A stretch of 64,000 nt of DNA, taken from positions 62,001 to 126,000 of the forward strand of contig NZ_JAOEJU010000005.1 of the NCBI RefSeq assembly GCF_025447595.1, read 5' to 3'. The notes under the pieces were generated by a model. It saw nothing but the letters and a program-made list of their open reading frames with translations, was not told the origin of the DNA and did not search any database. The position numbers were made by a program, and so were the translations under genes. Source of the stretch: Pseudomonas koreensis. Its GTDB lineage: Bacteria; Pseudomonadota; Gammaproteobacteria; Pseudomonadales; Pseudomonadaceae. Below, one piece after another: positions 52,201 through 60,689 of the stretch. The first letter of the stretch is position 1; each line of letters starts with the position of its first letter.

Positions 52201-52555
52201 CAATGGCATCCCGGTGCCGCTGCAACCGAGCGGGCGGGTGGGCGAGTTTGTCGCCGGCGTGCGTTTCCGCGCGTGGCAACCGGCCAACTGCCTGCAACCG
52301 ACGATCCCGGTGCACGCACCGCTGGTGTTCGACCTGCTCGATACCTGGATGCAACGCTCTTTGGGCGGTTGCCAGTACCACGTCGCGCATCCGGGCGGAC
52401 GCAATTACGAAACGCTGCCGGTCAACGCCAACGAAGCAGAGAGCCGGCGTATGGCGCGTTTCTTCCGCATCGGACATACGCCGGGGAAACTTACGATACC
52501 CAATGTCGAAACGAACGACGAACTACCGATGACACTCGATTTACGACGTTTCTGA
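49280..52555 (+). CDS. Transglutaminase-like/DUF2126 fusion protein
   Basis: 1091 residues from a GTG start with CAGGAGG seven bases upstream (VSIHVALHHVTHYRYD). Residues 1-290: bacterial transglutaminase N-terminal region plus core with the catalytic triad pattern, Cys in ASGSCRDSAWLL, His in LHAWCEVYLPG, Asp in LDATSGLF. Residues 300-1091: DUF2126, with conserved LTMGGEPTFVS, HFGQGKWYPGEQLPRW, IEVNVQPSATWDELV and DGRHTGTGGGNHFVLGG. The last two resemble carboxylate-amine ligase active sites, but that is my inference. No signal peptide, so cytoplasmic. First of three genes with related architecture; 88 bases to the next. Confidence 0.88.
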   Translation: MSIHVALHHVTHYRYDRAVELGPQIVRLRPAAHSRTRILSYSLKVSPEQHFINWQQDPQGNYLARLVFPEKTAELRIEVDLLAEMAVFNPFDFFLEPYAEKIPFAYAADERKELAPYLETLPLTPKFKAYLDAIDRTPLPAVDFLVALNQRLSEDINYLIRMEPGVQTPEHTLEHASGSCRDSAWLLVQLLRNLGLAARFVSGYLIQLTADVKSLDGPSGTEVDFTDLHAWCEVYLPGAGWIGLDATSGLFAGEGHIPLACSPDPSSAAPISGLVEPCECEFSHEMSVERIWEAPRVTKPYTDEQWLAIQALGRQIDADLLEGDVRLTMGGEPTFVSIDDPDGAEWNTAALGPDKRRLSAELFQRMRKHYAPKGLVHFGQGKWYPGEQLPRWSLNCYWRRDGVPIWHNNALIADEQQDYGATGELAGRFLASVAERLKLPTRFVFPAYEDNFYYLWREGALPSNVSAEDSRLEEPLERARLRKVFSQELDKVIGQVLPLARTAKGDQWQSGRWYLRDEHCRLVPGDSPLGYRLPLGSQPWVKAAEYPFIHPNDPNQDFPELPETSQLNEHGEPAPADERVPEIDESADWLTRTAFCAEAREGRLYLFMPPLERVEDYLELVAAIEATAEELHCPVLLEGYEPPSDPRLSNFRITPDPGVIEVNVQPSATWDELVERTEFLYEEARQTRLSTEKFMVDGRHTGTGGGNHFVLGGATPGDSPFLRRPDLLRSLISYWHNHPSLSYLFSGLFIGPTSQAPRVDEARNDSLYELEIAFAQMPAPGEECAPWLVDRLLRNLLIDVTGNTHRAEFCIDKLYSPDGATGRLGLLELRAFEMPPHARMSLAQQLLLRALVARFWREPYAPPKLVRWGTELHDRFLLPHFIEQDFADVIVELNNAGYPLRAEWFAAHLEFRFPKVGDYAVNGIELELRQALEPWHVLGEEGAAGGTVRYVDSSLERLQVKLTGMPPQRYLLTCNGIPVPLQPSGRVGEFVAGVRFRAWQPANCLQPTIPVHAPLVFDLLDTWMQRSLGGCQYHVAHPGGRNYETLPVNANEAESRRMARFFRIGHTPGKLTIPNVETNDELPMTLDLRRF

Positions 52556-52643
52556 ATCAGGCACGACGCCCGGATTTTTCGTATATCCGGGCGTCATGTG
52601 CCTGCGTTAGTCTGACCGTTCCTTGCCGGCTGCCGAGCTTTCC

Positions 52644-55130
52644 ATGCCTGACCTGCTTGACCGCTACCCGCTGACGGCGGGCACCTATCACGAACTGCTC
52701 GACGACAGCGGGGCGGTGCGCCCGCACTGGCGGCGACTGGTCGACCAATTGCAGCGCAGCACCCCGGCGCAACTGGTGCAGCGTCAGGCGTTGCTGACCC
52801 GGCAGATTCAGGAAAACGGCGTCACCTACAACGTCTATGCCGACCCCAAGGGCGCGGATCGTCCGTGGGAGCTGGATCTGCTGCCCCACGTGATCGCCGC
52901 TGACGAGTGGCAACAGCTGTCTGCCGGGATCGCCCAGCGCGCTCGGCTGCTCAATGCGGTGCTGGCGGACCTGTATGGCCCGCAGCAGTTGATTCGCGAA
53001 GGCTTACTGCCGGCGGAGCTGGTGTTCGGCCACAACAACTTTCTCTGGCCCTGTCAGGGCATTGCGCCGCCGGACGGGGCTTTTCTGCATCTGTATGCCG
53101 TGGATCTGGCACGCACACCGGACGGGCGCTGGTGGGTGACGGCGGATCGTACCCAGGCGCCATCGGGGGCCGGTTATGCGCTGGAAAACCGCACCATCGT
53201 GTCCCGCGCCTTTCCCGAGTTGTATCGGGATCTGAAAGTGCAGCACCTGGCCGGATTCTTCCGCACCTTGCAGGAAACCCTGGCCCGTCAGGCCCCCTGC
53301 GACGATGGCGCGCCGCTGGTGGTGTTGCTGACCCCAGGGCGTTTCAACGAGAGCTATTTCGAACATCTTTATCTGGCGCGCCAGCTCGGTTATCCGCTGG
53401 TGGAGGGCAGTGACCTGACGGTACGTGATGCCACGGTCTACCTGAAAACCCTCAGTGGCCTGCGCCGGGTGCACGCGATCATGCGCCGGCTCGACGATGA
53501 CTTCTGCGATCCGCTGGAGCTGCGCACGGATTCGGCGCTCGGCGTTCCCGGATTGCTGGAGGCAGTGCGTCAGAGCCGGGTGCTGGTGGCCAATGCGCTG
53601 GGCAGTGGCGTGCTGGAGTCTCCGGGTCTGCTGGGTTTCCTGCCGAAGATCAATCAGTACCTGTTCGGCGAAGATCTGATCCTGCCGTCCATCGCCACGT
53701 GGTGGTGCGGCGAAGCGCCGGTGTTGGCCCAGGCCCTGGAAAAACTGCCGGAGCTGTTGATCAAACCGGCGTTCCCGTCGCAAAGCTTCACACCGGTGTT
53801 TGGTCGGGATCTGAGCGAAAAACAGCGTGAAAGTCTCGCCGCGCGCATGCAGGCCCGCCCTTATGCCTATGTCGCGCAAGAACTCGCCCAGTTGTCCCAG
53901 GCGCCGATCTGGCAGCCCGAGGACGGGCAACTGCAACCCCGGGCGATCGGCATGCGCATGTACGCGGTGGCCAGTCACGACGGTTATCGGGTGCTGCCCG
54001 GTGGCCTGACCCGGGTCGCGGCCGAAGCCGATGCCGAAGTGGTGTCGATGCAGCGCGGTGGTGCGAGCAAGGACACTTGGGTGCTTGGGGATCGACCGCC
54101 GAGCGGTGAGCAGTGGAAAGCCCAGCGCAACATCGGCGTGCCCGATCTGGTGCGCCGCGATCCGTACCTGCCGTCGCGGGTGGTGGAAAACCTGTTCTGG
54201 TTTGGCCGTTACTGCGAGCGCTGCGACGACAGCGCGCGGCTGTTGCGGATAATGCTCGCGCGTTACGTCGACGGCGATGACCCGCAAGCCCTGCAGGCCG
54301 CCGTGGAGCTCGGTGAGCGGTTGATGCTGCTGCCGGACGAAGGTGAACTGCCGGAGCGCTTGCTCGCGGCACTGCTCGGCGAGGACTGGTCGTTCAGCCT
54401 GCGTTCCAACCTGCAACGCTTGCAGTGGGCGGCATCGCAGGTACGCGGCAAGCTGTCCCGGGAAAACTGGCAGGCACTGGTGGAGCTGCAGCGCGAGGCT
54501 TCGGAGCTGGACACCGACGAGCCGGATTTCGGCGAGCTGCTGGATTTTCTCAACCGGTTGGTGATGTCGCTGGCGGCGCTGTCCGGGTTTGCCCTCGACG
54601 ACATGACCCGTGACGAAGGCTGGCGCTTCCTGATGATCGGCCGGCGAATCGAGCGCCTGCAATTTCTCAGCAGCAGCCTCGCGGGTTTCCTGCGCGGCGC
54701 CGGGGCGTTCGATCAGGCCGGGCTTGAGTGGTTGCTGGAGCTGGGCAACAGCAGCATCACCTATCGCTCGCGTTATCTGGCGGTGGCGCAGTTGATTCCG
54801 GTGCTCGACCTGTTGCTGCTGGATGAGCAGAACCCCCATGCGGTGCTGTTCCAGTTGAAGCTGGTGACCCGCACTCTCAAGCGTCTGAATGATGACTTCG
54901 GTGTGCCGAGAGAGGCTGGGTTGTCGCCGCTGGTCGAGCGTCTGGCGCGCTTCGACCTGAGCTGTCTGGAGAATCCGCTGTTCGGTGAATCCAGCGTGCG
55001 CGCGGCCCTCGACGGTCTGGCGGATCTGTTGCAGGAGATCGCCGACGCCAGCAGTCAGGTGTCGGATCGTCTGGCCCTGCGCCATTTCGCCCATGTCGAT
55101 GATGTCAGCCAGCGCACGGTGTCCGTCTGA
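52644..55130 (+). CDS. Circularly permuted ATP-grasp and alpha-E protein
   Basis: 828 residues. Residues about 1-480 form a circularly permuted type 2 ATP-grasp domain (NGVTYNVYADPKGADRPWEL, HNNFLWPCQGI, PGRFNESYFEH, then LIKPAF and PRAIGMRMY); the rest is the helical alpha-E domain (PSRVVENLFWFGRYCERCDD, FLMIGRRIERLQFL). Elsewhere these are separate genes (COG2308 and COG2307); here they are fused. The predicted reaction is ATP-dependent ligation of a carboxylate to an amine, substrate unknown. The ATG at 52644 is preferred over a TTG at 52623. The stop overlaps the next start (TGATG). Confidence 0.88.
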   Translation: MPDLLDRYPLTAGTYHELLDDSGAVRPHWRRLVDQLQRSTPAQLVQRQALLTRQIQENGVTYNVYADPKGADRPWELDLLPHVIAADEWQQLSAGIAQRARLLNAVLADLYGPQQLIREGLLPAELVFGHNNFLWPCQGIAPPDGAFLHLYAVDLARTPDGRWWVTADRTQAPSGAGYALENRTIVSRAFPELYRDLKVQHLAGFFRTLQETLARQAPCDDGAPLVVLLTPGRFNESYFEHLYLARQLGYPLVEGSDLTVRDATVYLKTLSGLRRVHAIMRRLDDDFCDPLELRTDSALGVPGLLEAVRQSRVLVANALGSGVLESPGLLGFLPKINQYLFGEDLILPSIATWWCGEAPVLAQALEKLPELLIKPAFPSQSFTPVFGRDLSEKQRESLAARMQARPYAYVAQELAQLSQAPIWQPEDGQLQPRAIGMRMYAVASHDGYRVLPGGLTRVAAEADAEVVSMQRGGASKDTWVLGDRPPSGEQWKAQRNIGVPDLVRRDPYLPSRVVENLFWFGRYCERCDDSARLLRIMLARYVDGDDPQALQAAVELGERLMLLPDEGELPERLLAALLGEDWSFSLRSNLQRLQWAASQVRGKLSRENWQALVELQREASELDTDEPDFGELLDFLNRLVMSLAALSGFALDDMTRDEGWRFLMIGRRIERLQFLSSSLAGFLRGAGAFDQAGLEWLLELGNSSITYRSRYLAVAQLIPVLDLLLLDEQNPHAVLFQLKLVTRTLKRLNDDFGVPREAGLSPLVERLARFDLSCLENPLFGESSVRAALDGLADLLQEIADASSQVSDRLALRHFAHVDDVSQRTVSV

Positions 55131-56023
55131 TGAGCGCCCATTACCAGATCTTTCACGACACGTGCTATCGCTACGACAGCCCGGTGTCCCTGGCCCAGCA
55201 ACTGGCGCATTTGTGGCCGCGCGAATGCGAGTGGCAGCGCTGCACCGAACAGCAATTGCTGATCAGTCCTGAGCCGACCACCCGCCGGGACGAGCAGGAT
55301 GTGTTCGGCAATCCGCTGACTCGCCTGGCCTTCGAGCGGCCCCACGATGAGTTGCAGGTCAACGCACGGTTGACGGTCGAAGTGCTGGCGCGTCCCGTGG
55401 TGGATTTCCACCAGTCGCCGGCCTGGGAACTGACGCGTAACGCGCTGAGCTACAGCAGCCAGCCGCTGTCCGCCTCGTTGCTGGAAGCCTGTCGCTATCG
55501 ATTCCAGTCGCCCTACGTGCACCTGAAGCGCAGTTTCGTCGAGTTCTCGGAGAGCTGTTTCCCGGCTGGCAGGCCGTTGATGCTGGGCGTGCAGGCCCTG
55601 ATGCAGAAGATCTTCAGCGAATTCACCTTCGACGCCGAAGCGACACAGGTCGCGACGCCGCTGGTGGAAGTGCTGGAGCGCCGGCGCGGGGTCTGTCAGG
55701 ACTTCGCGCACCTGATGCTCGCCTGTGTGCGATCACGCGGGCTGGCGGCACGTTACGTCAGCGGCTACCTGCTGACCCAACCGCCACCGGGGCAGCCACG
55801 GTTGATCGGCGCCGATGCGTCCCATGCCTGGGTCTCGGTGTTTTGCCCGGTGCTGGGCTGGGTGGATTTCGATCCGACGAACAATGTTCAGCCGGGGCTG
55901 GAGCACATCACCCTGGCCTGGGGACGGGATTTTTGCGATGTCTCGCCGTTGCGCGGGGTGATTCTGGGGGGAGGGAGCCATGATCCGGAGGTGCGGGTCA
56001 CGGTGATGCCACTGGAGGAATAG
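55130..56023 (+). CDS. Transglutaminase-like protein
   Basis: 297 residues, no signal peptide. Transglutaminase N-terminal region (YQIFHDTCYRYDSPVSLAQQ) and core with catalytic Cys in RRGVCQDFAHLML, His in DASHAWVSVF and Asp in WVDFDPTNN. Likely a papain-fold peptidase or amide-transferring enzyme acting on the product or target of the two genes before it. Its start overlaps the ATP-grasp gene stop by one base. A REP pair follows. Confidence 0.9.
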   Translation: MSAHYQIFHDTCYRYDSPVSLAQQLAHLWPRECEWQRCTEQQLLISPEPTTRRDEQDVFGNPLTRLAFERPHDELQVNARLTVEVLARPVVDFHQSPAWELTRNALSYSSQPLSASLLEACRYRFQSPYVHLKRSFVEFSESCFPAGRPLMLGVQALMQKIFSEFTFDAEATQVATPLVEVLERRRGVCQDFAHLMLACVRSRGLAARYVSGYLLTQPPPGQPRLIGADASHAWVSVFCPVLGWVDFDPTNNVQPGLEHITLAWGRDFCDVSPLRGVILGGGSHDPEVRVTVMPLEE

Positions 56024-56031
56024 AAAACAAA

Positions 56032-56121
56032 TGTGGGAGCGAGCCTGCTCGCGATGACAGTCGGTCAGTCACATCCATTTCAGATGTGCCGCCCTCATCG
56101 CGAGCAAGCTCGCTCCCACAG
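56032..56121. repeat. REP inverted pair 4
   Basis: Copy at 56032-56057 and inverted copy at 56095-56121, spacer about 37 bases. It lies between the transglutaminase gene and the convergent 55-aa gene. Confidence 0.9.
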
Positions 56122-56130
56122 GGATTGTGT

Positions 56131-56298
56131 TCAGTGGTCTTTCGGTGCCTCAACATCATCATCGGTCGCCACTTCACCGTCAGGGTTCAGTGCCGCTTCT
56201 TCAGCCATCTGTTTCTTGCGCTGAAGCTTTTCCTCTTTCTTCTGTTCCTTGGCCAGGTCACGTTGACGTTTGGCGAAGGAGTAATTGGGTTTGGCCAT
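56131..56298 (-). CDS. Conserved 55-aa charged protein
   Basis: 55 residues: MAKPNYSFAKRQRDLAKEQK followed by a Lys/Glu-rich helix and an acidic end. Small proteins with this N-terminus are common in Pseudomonas and other proteobacteria and have no known function; the KRQRDLAKEQKKEEK stretch suggests a long charged helix, possibly RNA or ribosome associated (inference). AGAGGA precedes the ATG. A longer frame upstream was rejected. Confidence 0.8.
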   Translation of the reverse strand: MAKPNYSFAKRQRDLAKEQKKEEKLQRKKQMAEEAALNPDGEVATDDDVEAPKDH

Positions 56299-56366
56299 GG
56301 GCGATCCTCTGGGGTCGAAGGTGAGGTTGAGCGGCGCGTATTCTGCCCTGTATCGGTGCCCGGCGG

Positions 56367-56954
56367 CTAACCGGGTTTCTGGTCGACCCATTTTGGGGTG
56401 ACGGTGGGCTTCCAGTGGTCGAGGGCTTCGAGCAGCGTTTGCGGCGATTCACTCACTTGCAGCATGTCACGGTGCGGCGCACGAACGAAGCCTTCGCCGA
56501 CGATGTGATCGAGAAATGCAGTGAGTTTGCTGTAGAAACCGTTCACTTCCAGCAGGCCCAGCGGCTTGCCGTGGTAGCCGAGTTGGCCCCAGGTCCAGAC
56601 TTCGAACAGCTCCTCCAGGGTGCCAAGGCCACCGGGCAGGGCGATGAACGCATCGCTGAGTTCGGCCATCCGCGCTTTGCGCGCGTGCATGCCGTCGACC
56701 ACTTCCAGACGCGTCAGGCTCTTGTGACCGATTTCCTTGTCCATCAGGCTCTGCGGGATGATGCCGATCACTTCGCCGCCGGCCGCCAGCGCGGCGTCCG
56801 CGACAATCCCCATCAGGCCGACGGCGCCACCGCCGTAGACCAGCGTCAGCTTACGCTCGGCGATAGCCGTGCCGAGGGCAATGGCGGCTTCGGTGTACGC
56901 CGGGGTGGTGCCGGCGTTGGCACCGCAAAATACACAAACGGATGTGAGAGACAT
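56367..56954 (-). CDS. LOG family protein (nucleoside 5'-monophosphate phosphoribohydrolase)
   Basis: 195 residues. Lonely-guy fold with the signature [15 protein letters not shown] and [17 protein letters not shown]. Family members release the base from cytokinin-type or common nucleotides; some are annotated TIGR00730. The start [13 protein letters not shown] has AGGAGG nine bases upstream; a longer in-frame start was rejected. Cytoplasmic. Confidence 0.92.
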   Translation of the reverse strand: MSLTSVCVFCGANAGTTPAYTEAAIALGTAIAERKLTLVYGGGAVGLMGIVADAALAAGGEVIGIIPQSLMDKEIGHKSLTRLEVVDGMHARKARMAELSDAFIALPGGLGTLEELFEVWTWGQLGYHGKPLGLLEVNGFYSKLTAFLDHIVGEGFVRAPHRDMLQVSESPQTLLEALDHWKPTVTPKWVDQKPG

Positions 56955-57012
56955 GCCTTCCTCCTGGGTCAATCGGTCACAGGGTAATGGCTGGCACGCC
57001 TTGATCCAAGGG

Positions 57013-57102
57013 CTAGACTTCGCGTTTCGGGGTTTCATAGGTGCCGCTGGCACCACAGGCGTAGGCGGCGAGCAGACTGCACAACAGGCTGTTGAAGGAC
57101 AT
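57013..57102 (-). CDS. Small 29-aa ORF with hydrophobic N-terminus
   Basis: [20 protein letters not shown] followed by a short polar tail ending in REV. GGAG lies eight bases before the ATG, and 21 of 28 codons after the ATG end in G or C, matching the coding bias of neighbours. The N-terminus looks like a small membrane or secreted peptide; the AYAC stretch is only loosely lipobox-like. It lies 58 bases before the LOG gene start, same strand, possibly in one transcript. It accounts for part of the 341-base gap between the LOG gene and azu. Confidence 0.5.
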   Translation of the reverse strand: MSFNSLLCSLLAAYACGASGTYETPKREV

Positions 57103-57196
57103 GACGGATGCTCCAGATGAACGTTGAGCCCTGAAGATACGGCCCGGCCAATCGTCTGGCTGTTAGATTGTTTCGATGAGTGTCATAGCCTGAAAG

Positions 57197-57223
57197 TTGT
57201 ATACAATTTTTGACTCAAGTCAT
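57197..57223 (+). promoter_or_regulatory. azu control region: palindrome and degenerate Anr/Dnr-type site
   Basis: TTGTATACAA (57197-57206) is a perfect 10-bp palindrome. TTGAC-TCAA-GTCAT (57210-57223) resembles the TTGAT-N4-ATCAA Anr/Dnr box with three mismatches. Both lie 73-99 bases before the azu ATG. Confidence 0.35.
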
Positions 57224-57295
57224 AGGAACTTGCGAAGATTTCAGGCAGTCTTCCAACCATTCGTGTTTTTGTTAACCCTGCCTTGGAGATTCACC

Positions 57296-57742
57296 ATGTT
57301 TTCCAAAGTTGTTGCGGTATCCCTGCTGGCGCTGGCCAGCAGCCAATTGATGGCTGCCGAGTGCAAAACCACCGTTGATTCCACCGACCAGATGTCCTTC
57401 AACACCAAGGCCATCGAAATCGACAAGAGCTGCAAGACCTTCACCGTCGAGCTGACCCACTCCGGCAGTCTGCCGAAGAACGTCATGGGCCATAACCTGG
57501 TGATCAGCAAAGAAGCCGACATGCAGCCGATCGCCACCGACGGCCTGGCCGCCGGCATCGACAAGAACTACCTGAAGGACGGTGACGAGCGCGTTATCGC
57601 TCACACCAAGATCATCGGCGCCAAGGAAACCGACTCGGTGACCTTCGACGTGTCCAAGCTCAAGGCTGACGAGAAGTACGGCTTCTTCTGCTCGTTCCCG
57701 GGCCACATCTCGATGATGAAAGGCACCGTGACCCTGAAGTAG
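57296..57742 (+). CDS. azu: Azurin
   Basis: 148-residue precursor: 20-residue signal peptide, then a 128-residue mature blue copper protein. In mature numbering the copper ligands are His46 (MGHNLV), Cys112, His117 and Met121 ([10 protein letters not shown]), with the Cys3-Cys26 disulfide. Periplasmic electron carrier, classically linked to denitrification and redox stress. TTGGAGA lies upstream. The ATG giving [16 protein letters not shown] is chosen over a longer frame. Confidence 0.97.
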   Translation: MFSKVVAVSLLALASSQLMAAECKTTVDSTDQMSFNTKAIEIDKSCKTFTVELTHSGSLPKNVMGHNLVISKEADMQPIATDGLAAGIDKNYLKDGDERVIAHTKIIGAKETDSVTFDVSKLKADEKYGFFCSFPGHISMMKGTVTLK

Positions 57743-57764
57743 TAAAGCGGCTTAGTCATTGAAG

Positions 57765-57797
57765 AACGCCGCGGCGAGCGATTGCTGCGGCGTTTTT
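57765..57797 (+). terminator. Terminator of azu
   Basis: AACGCCGC pairs with GCGGCGTT (57787-57794), followed by TTT. Confidence 0.8.
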
Positions 57798-57976
57798 GCG
57801 TCTGTGATATTCATTTTGCCCAAATGCGGCGTTCACCATTTGGCTTCGCTTGTTTAGCCCATTGGTCGGAAACGCACACTCACCTGTAAGTTCTGACAGT
57901 AGACGAAGATTTTGAGCGCAAGCCAAATGCTAATGCGTCAAGAGGGCTTGGCGGATATCTCACATTGGAGCTTTTC

Positions 57977-58327
57977 ATGAACACTAAAGAGACATCAGGT
58001 TGGGGGACTTGGGCGAGGCCTGGGGGTGCGATTTCAACGAATAATGAACTTCGCATTGACAAGATTCTCAACAGCAAGGGTGAGCTAATCGAAAGCGGAG
58101 GTGTTACCGAAGCCGGCGATTTGACTGTTTCAGGCGTGACGCCGATAGGTCAAAGCGTATTTATCTACAATGCTCGAAACTTTGATGGCTTCGCTAGGGC
58201 TAAGGTCGATCCAACGGGGGTTTTCAGCGCCTTAGTGCCTGGACGCCCGCCTGAAACTTATGATTTCTTCGCTTTAAATCTCCCCGGTGGGGCTGAATCA
58301 GTAATCTATAGCATTACCTTGACCTAG
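57977..58327 (+). CDS. Orphan protein of unknown function, atypical composition
   Basis: 116 residues, starting MNTKETSGWGTWARPG with TTGGAG six bases before. I do not recognise it. No signal peptide or membrane segment; the sequence is Gly/Thr/Ser rich with beta-strand-like stretches (GDLTVSGVTPIGQSVFIY, ITLT end), resembling a single Ig-like or lectin-type domain. Codon use (many codons ending in A or T) is clearly less GC-rich than that of neighbouring genes, suggesting recent acquisition. It is followed by its own terminator and lies between the azu terminator and convergent nadE. Confidence 0.65.
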   Translation: MNTKETSGWGTWARPGGAISTNNELRIDKILNSKGELIESGGVTEAGDLTVSGVTPIGQSVFIYNARNFDGFARAKVDPTGVFSALVPGRPPETYDFFALNLPGGAESVIYSITLT

Positions 58328-58373
58328 GATCATGAATAAACTCCGAAATGGCAGGAGATGACGGAGGGGGTAC

Positions 58374-58406
58374 AGCCCGCTGAGTAACGTTCAGCGGGCT
58401 TTTTCA
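58374..58406 (+). terminator. Terminator between the orphan gene and nadE
   Basis: AGCCCGCTGA (58374-58383) pairs with TCAGCGGGCT (58391-58400), followed by TTTTTC. Confidence 0.9.
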
Positions 58407-58418
58407 TTCACTCAGTGA

Positions 58419-59246
58419 TCACGGCGCAAACGGCATTACGCGCTTGTGATGCGTCTTCTTGTAAGTGCTAACGATGATGTCAAACGCTTCCTGACGCACC
58501 GGCTCGCCGTGCAGGAAAGCGTCGATCTCGGCGTAGGTCACGCCGTGGGAGGCCTCGTCCGGCTTGCCCGGCGAGAGGTCTTCCAGATCCGCGGTCGGCA
58601 CTTTTTCCACCAGCGATTCCGGTGCGCCGAAGCTGCGGGCGATGGCGCGGACCTGGTTTTTCACCAGGCCGCTCAGTGGCGCCAGGTCGCAGGCGCCGTC
58701 ACCGAACTTGGTGAAGAAACCCATCACCGCTTCCGCCGCGTGATCGGTGCCGATCACCAGGCCGTGAGCCGCGCCGGCGATGGTGTACTGGGCAACCATG
58801 CGCATCCGCGCCTTGGTGTTGCCGAGCACGAAATCCACCGACACCGCGTGCTTGCCTTCGAAGGCTGCGACTTCGCTGGCCAGGGATTTCACCGCCGGGC
58901 CGATGTTGACGGTGTGGCGCTCGTCCGGGGCGATGAAGTCCACCGAGGCCTGGGCGTCGTGTTCATCGAACTGCACGTCGTACGGCAGGCGCACGGCGAT
59001 GAACTTGTAGGCCTCGTCACCCGTGCGCTCGCGCAGTTCACGCATGGCGCGCTGGGCCAAAAGGCCTGCGGTCAGTGAATCGACACCGCCGCTGATGCCC
59101 AGCACCAGAGTCTTGAGTCCGGAATTGGTCAGGCAATCCTGGATGAAGGTGATGCGTCGGGCGACTTCCGCTTCGAGGGCCTGGTAATCGGCGAACGGCG
59201 GCTGAACGTTGAGCTGTTCAGCAATCTCACGCTGTACGGCTTGCAT
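58419..59246 (-). CDS. nadE: Ammonia-dependent NAD(+) synthetase
   Basis: 275 residues, short ammonia-dependent form. PP-loop motif [14 protein letters not shown] and the [17 protein letters not shown] block are diagnostic. Final step of NAD synthesis. It starts four bases after the pncB stop, so pncB-nadE is a salvage operon. Confidence 0.96.
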   Translation of the reverse strand: MQAVQREIAEQLNVQPPFADYQALEAEVARRITFIQDCLTNSGLKTLVLGISGGVDSLTAGLLAQRAMRELRERTGDEAYKFIAVRLPYDVQFDEHDAQASVDFIAPDERHTVNIGPAVKSLASEVAAFEGKHAVSVDFVLGNTKARMRMVAQYTIAGAAHGLVIGTDHAAEAVMGFFTKFGDGACDLAPLSGLVKNQVRAIARSFGAPESLVEKVPTADLEDLSPGKPDEASHGVTYAEIDAFLHGEPVRQEAFDIIVSTYKKTHHKRVMPFAP

Positions 59247-59250
59247 GAAT

Positions 59251-60474
59251 TCACTCCTTGCTGGAAAGGCTGGAAACGGCAGGAACCTGGAAAACGTGTC
59301 GCAAATAGGCGACGAAATTCGGGTCTTTGCAGTGGGTCTTGCCCGGCTCGTCGGAGATCTTCGCCACCGGTTGGCCGTTGCAGGCGGTCATTTTAAGCAC
59401 GATGCTCATCGGTTCGACACCCGGAATGTCACAGGTCAGGTTGGTGCCGATGCCAAAGCTGACATTGATCCGGCCGCGCAGCGCCCGGAAAATCTCCAGC
59501 GACTTGGGCAGCGTCAGGCTGTCGGAGAACACCAGGGTCTTGCTCATCGGGTCGATGCCGAGCTTGTGATAGTGGGCGATGCATTTTTCGCCCCACTGCA
59601 CCGGATCCCCGGAATCGTGACGTAAACCGTCGAACAGCTTGGCGAAGAACAGATCGAAATCGCCGAGGAACGCGTCGGTGGTGATGCAGTCGGTCAAGGC
59701 GATCCCCAGCAGGCCGCGATACTCGCGGACCCAGCAATCGAGGGCGGCGATCTGGCTGTCGATCAGTCGTGGGCCGAGTTGCTGGTGGGCCATGATCCAT
59801 TCATGGGCCATGGTGCCCAACGGTTTCATGTCCAGTTCGCGGGACAGGTGCACGTTGCTGGTGCCGACGAAGCGTCCGGGGAAATCATGCTTGAGCACGT
59901 TCACCACTTCTTCCTGAACACGGTAGGAAAACCGCCGGCGTGTGCCGAAATCGGCGACCTGCAACTGCGACAATTCTTCGGCCGAGGCGTTGGCCGTCAG
60001 CCAGTCGAACTTGCGGTAAAGCTGTTCGCGAGCCTGTTCCAGCACCGTTTCACGGTAGCGATAGCGGTTGCGCACTTCGCTGACGATCGCCAGCAGCGGC
60101 ACTTCAAACAGGATCACATGCAGCCACGGCCCGCGCAGGCGGATGAACAGCTCGCCGTTCTCGATGCCGGTGTGCAGGTAGCGCAGGTTGAAACGGAACA
60201 GACCGAGGAAGCGCAGGAAATCCGGCTTGAGGAACGAGATGCGCTCGAGAAAGCTCAGCTGATCGGCGCTCAGGCTCAACTCGGCCAGACGCTCGACCTG
60301 GAAGCGGATCTCCGCCAGATACGGGCGCAGATCTTCACTGTTACGGCAACGGAACTCCCATTCGACTTCGACGTTGGGGTAGTTGTGCAGCACCGCCTGC
60401 ATCATCGTCAGTTTGTAGAAGTCGGTGTCGAGCAGGTTCTGCACGATGCGATCGGCAAACACACTCTCGCTCAT
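59251..60474 (-). CDS. pncB: Nicotinate phosphoribosyltransferase
   Basis: 407 residues. Makes nicotinate mononucleotide from nicotinate and PRPP, feeding nadE through Na[19 protein letters not shown] and the [11 protein letters not shown] phosphoribosyl-binding stretch are present. The start [13 protein letters not shown] is chosen, with GGAG nine bases upstream; a longer frame was rejected. Confidence 0.96.
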   Translation of the reverse strand: MSESVFADRIVQNLLDTDFYKLTMMQAVLHNYPNVEVEWEFRCRNSEDLRPYLAEIRFQVERLAELSLSADQLSFLERISFLKPDFLRFLGLFRFNLRYLHTGIENGELFIRLRGPWLHVILFEVPLLAIVSEVRNRYRYRETVLEQAREQLYRKFDWLTANASAEELSQLQVADFGTRRRFSYRVQEEVVNVLKHDFPGRFVGTSNVHLSRELDMKPLGTMAHEWIMAHQQLGPRLIDSQIAALDCWVREYRGLLGIALTDCITTDAFLGDFDLFFAKLFDGLRHDSGDPVQWGEKCIAHYHKLGIDPMSKTLVFSDSLTLPKSLEIFRALRGRINVSFGIGTNLTCDIPGVEPMSIVLKMTACNGQPVAKISDEPGKTHCKDPNFVAYLRHVFQVPAVSSLSSKE

Positions 60475-60582
60475 AACGGGGTCTCCAGACGGGCCGCGCT
60501 CTGGCGCGGTATCAATCAATGGCGCTAGTGGCGCATATCCGGGGTGGGGATTGCCAGCGATTTTTTGACCGCCACAGATCCC

Positions 60583-60686
60583 TGTGGGAGCGAGCCTGCT
60601 CCGGGCGGCGATCCGACGATAGCGTTCCTCCAGTCAACATCGATTGTGAATGTAGCGCCCTCTTCGCGAGCAGGCTCGCTCCCACA
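60583..60686. repeat. REP inverted pair 5
   Basis: Copy at 60583-60605 (ends CTGCTCCGGG, diverged) and inverted copy at 60659-60686, spacer about 53 bases. It fills the gap between pncB and the LysR gene. Confidence 0.85.
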
Positions 60687-60689
60687 TTT

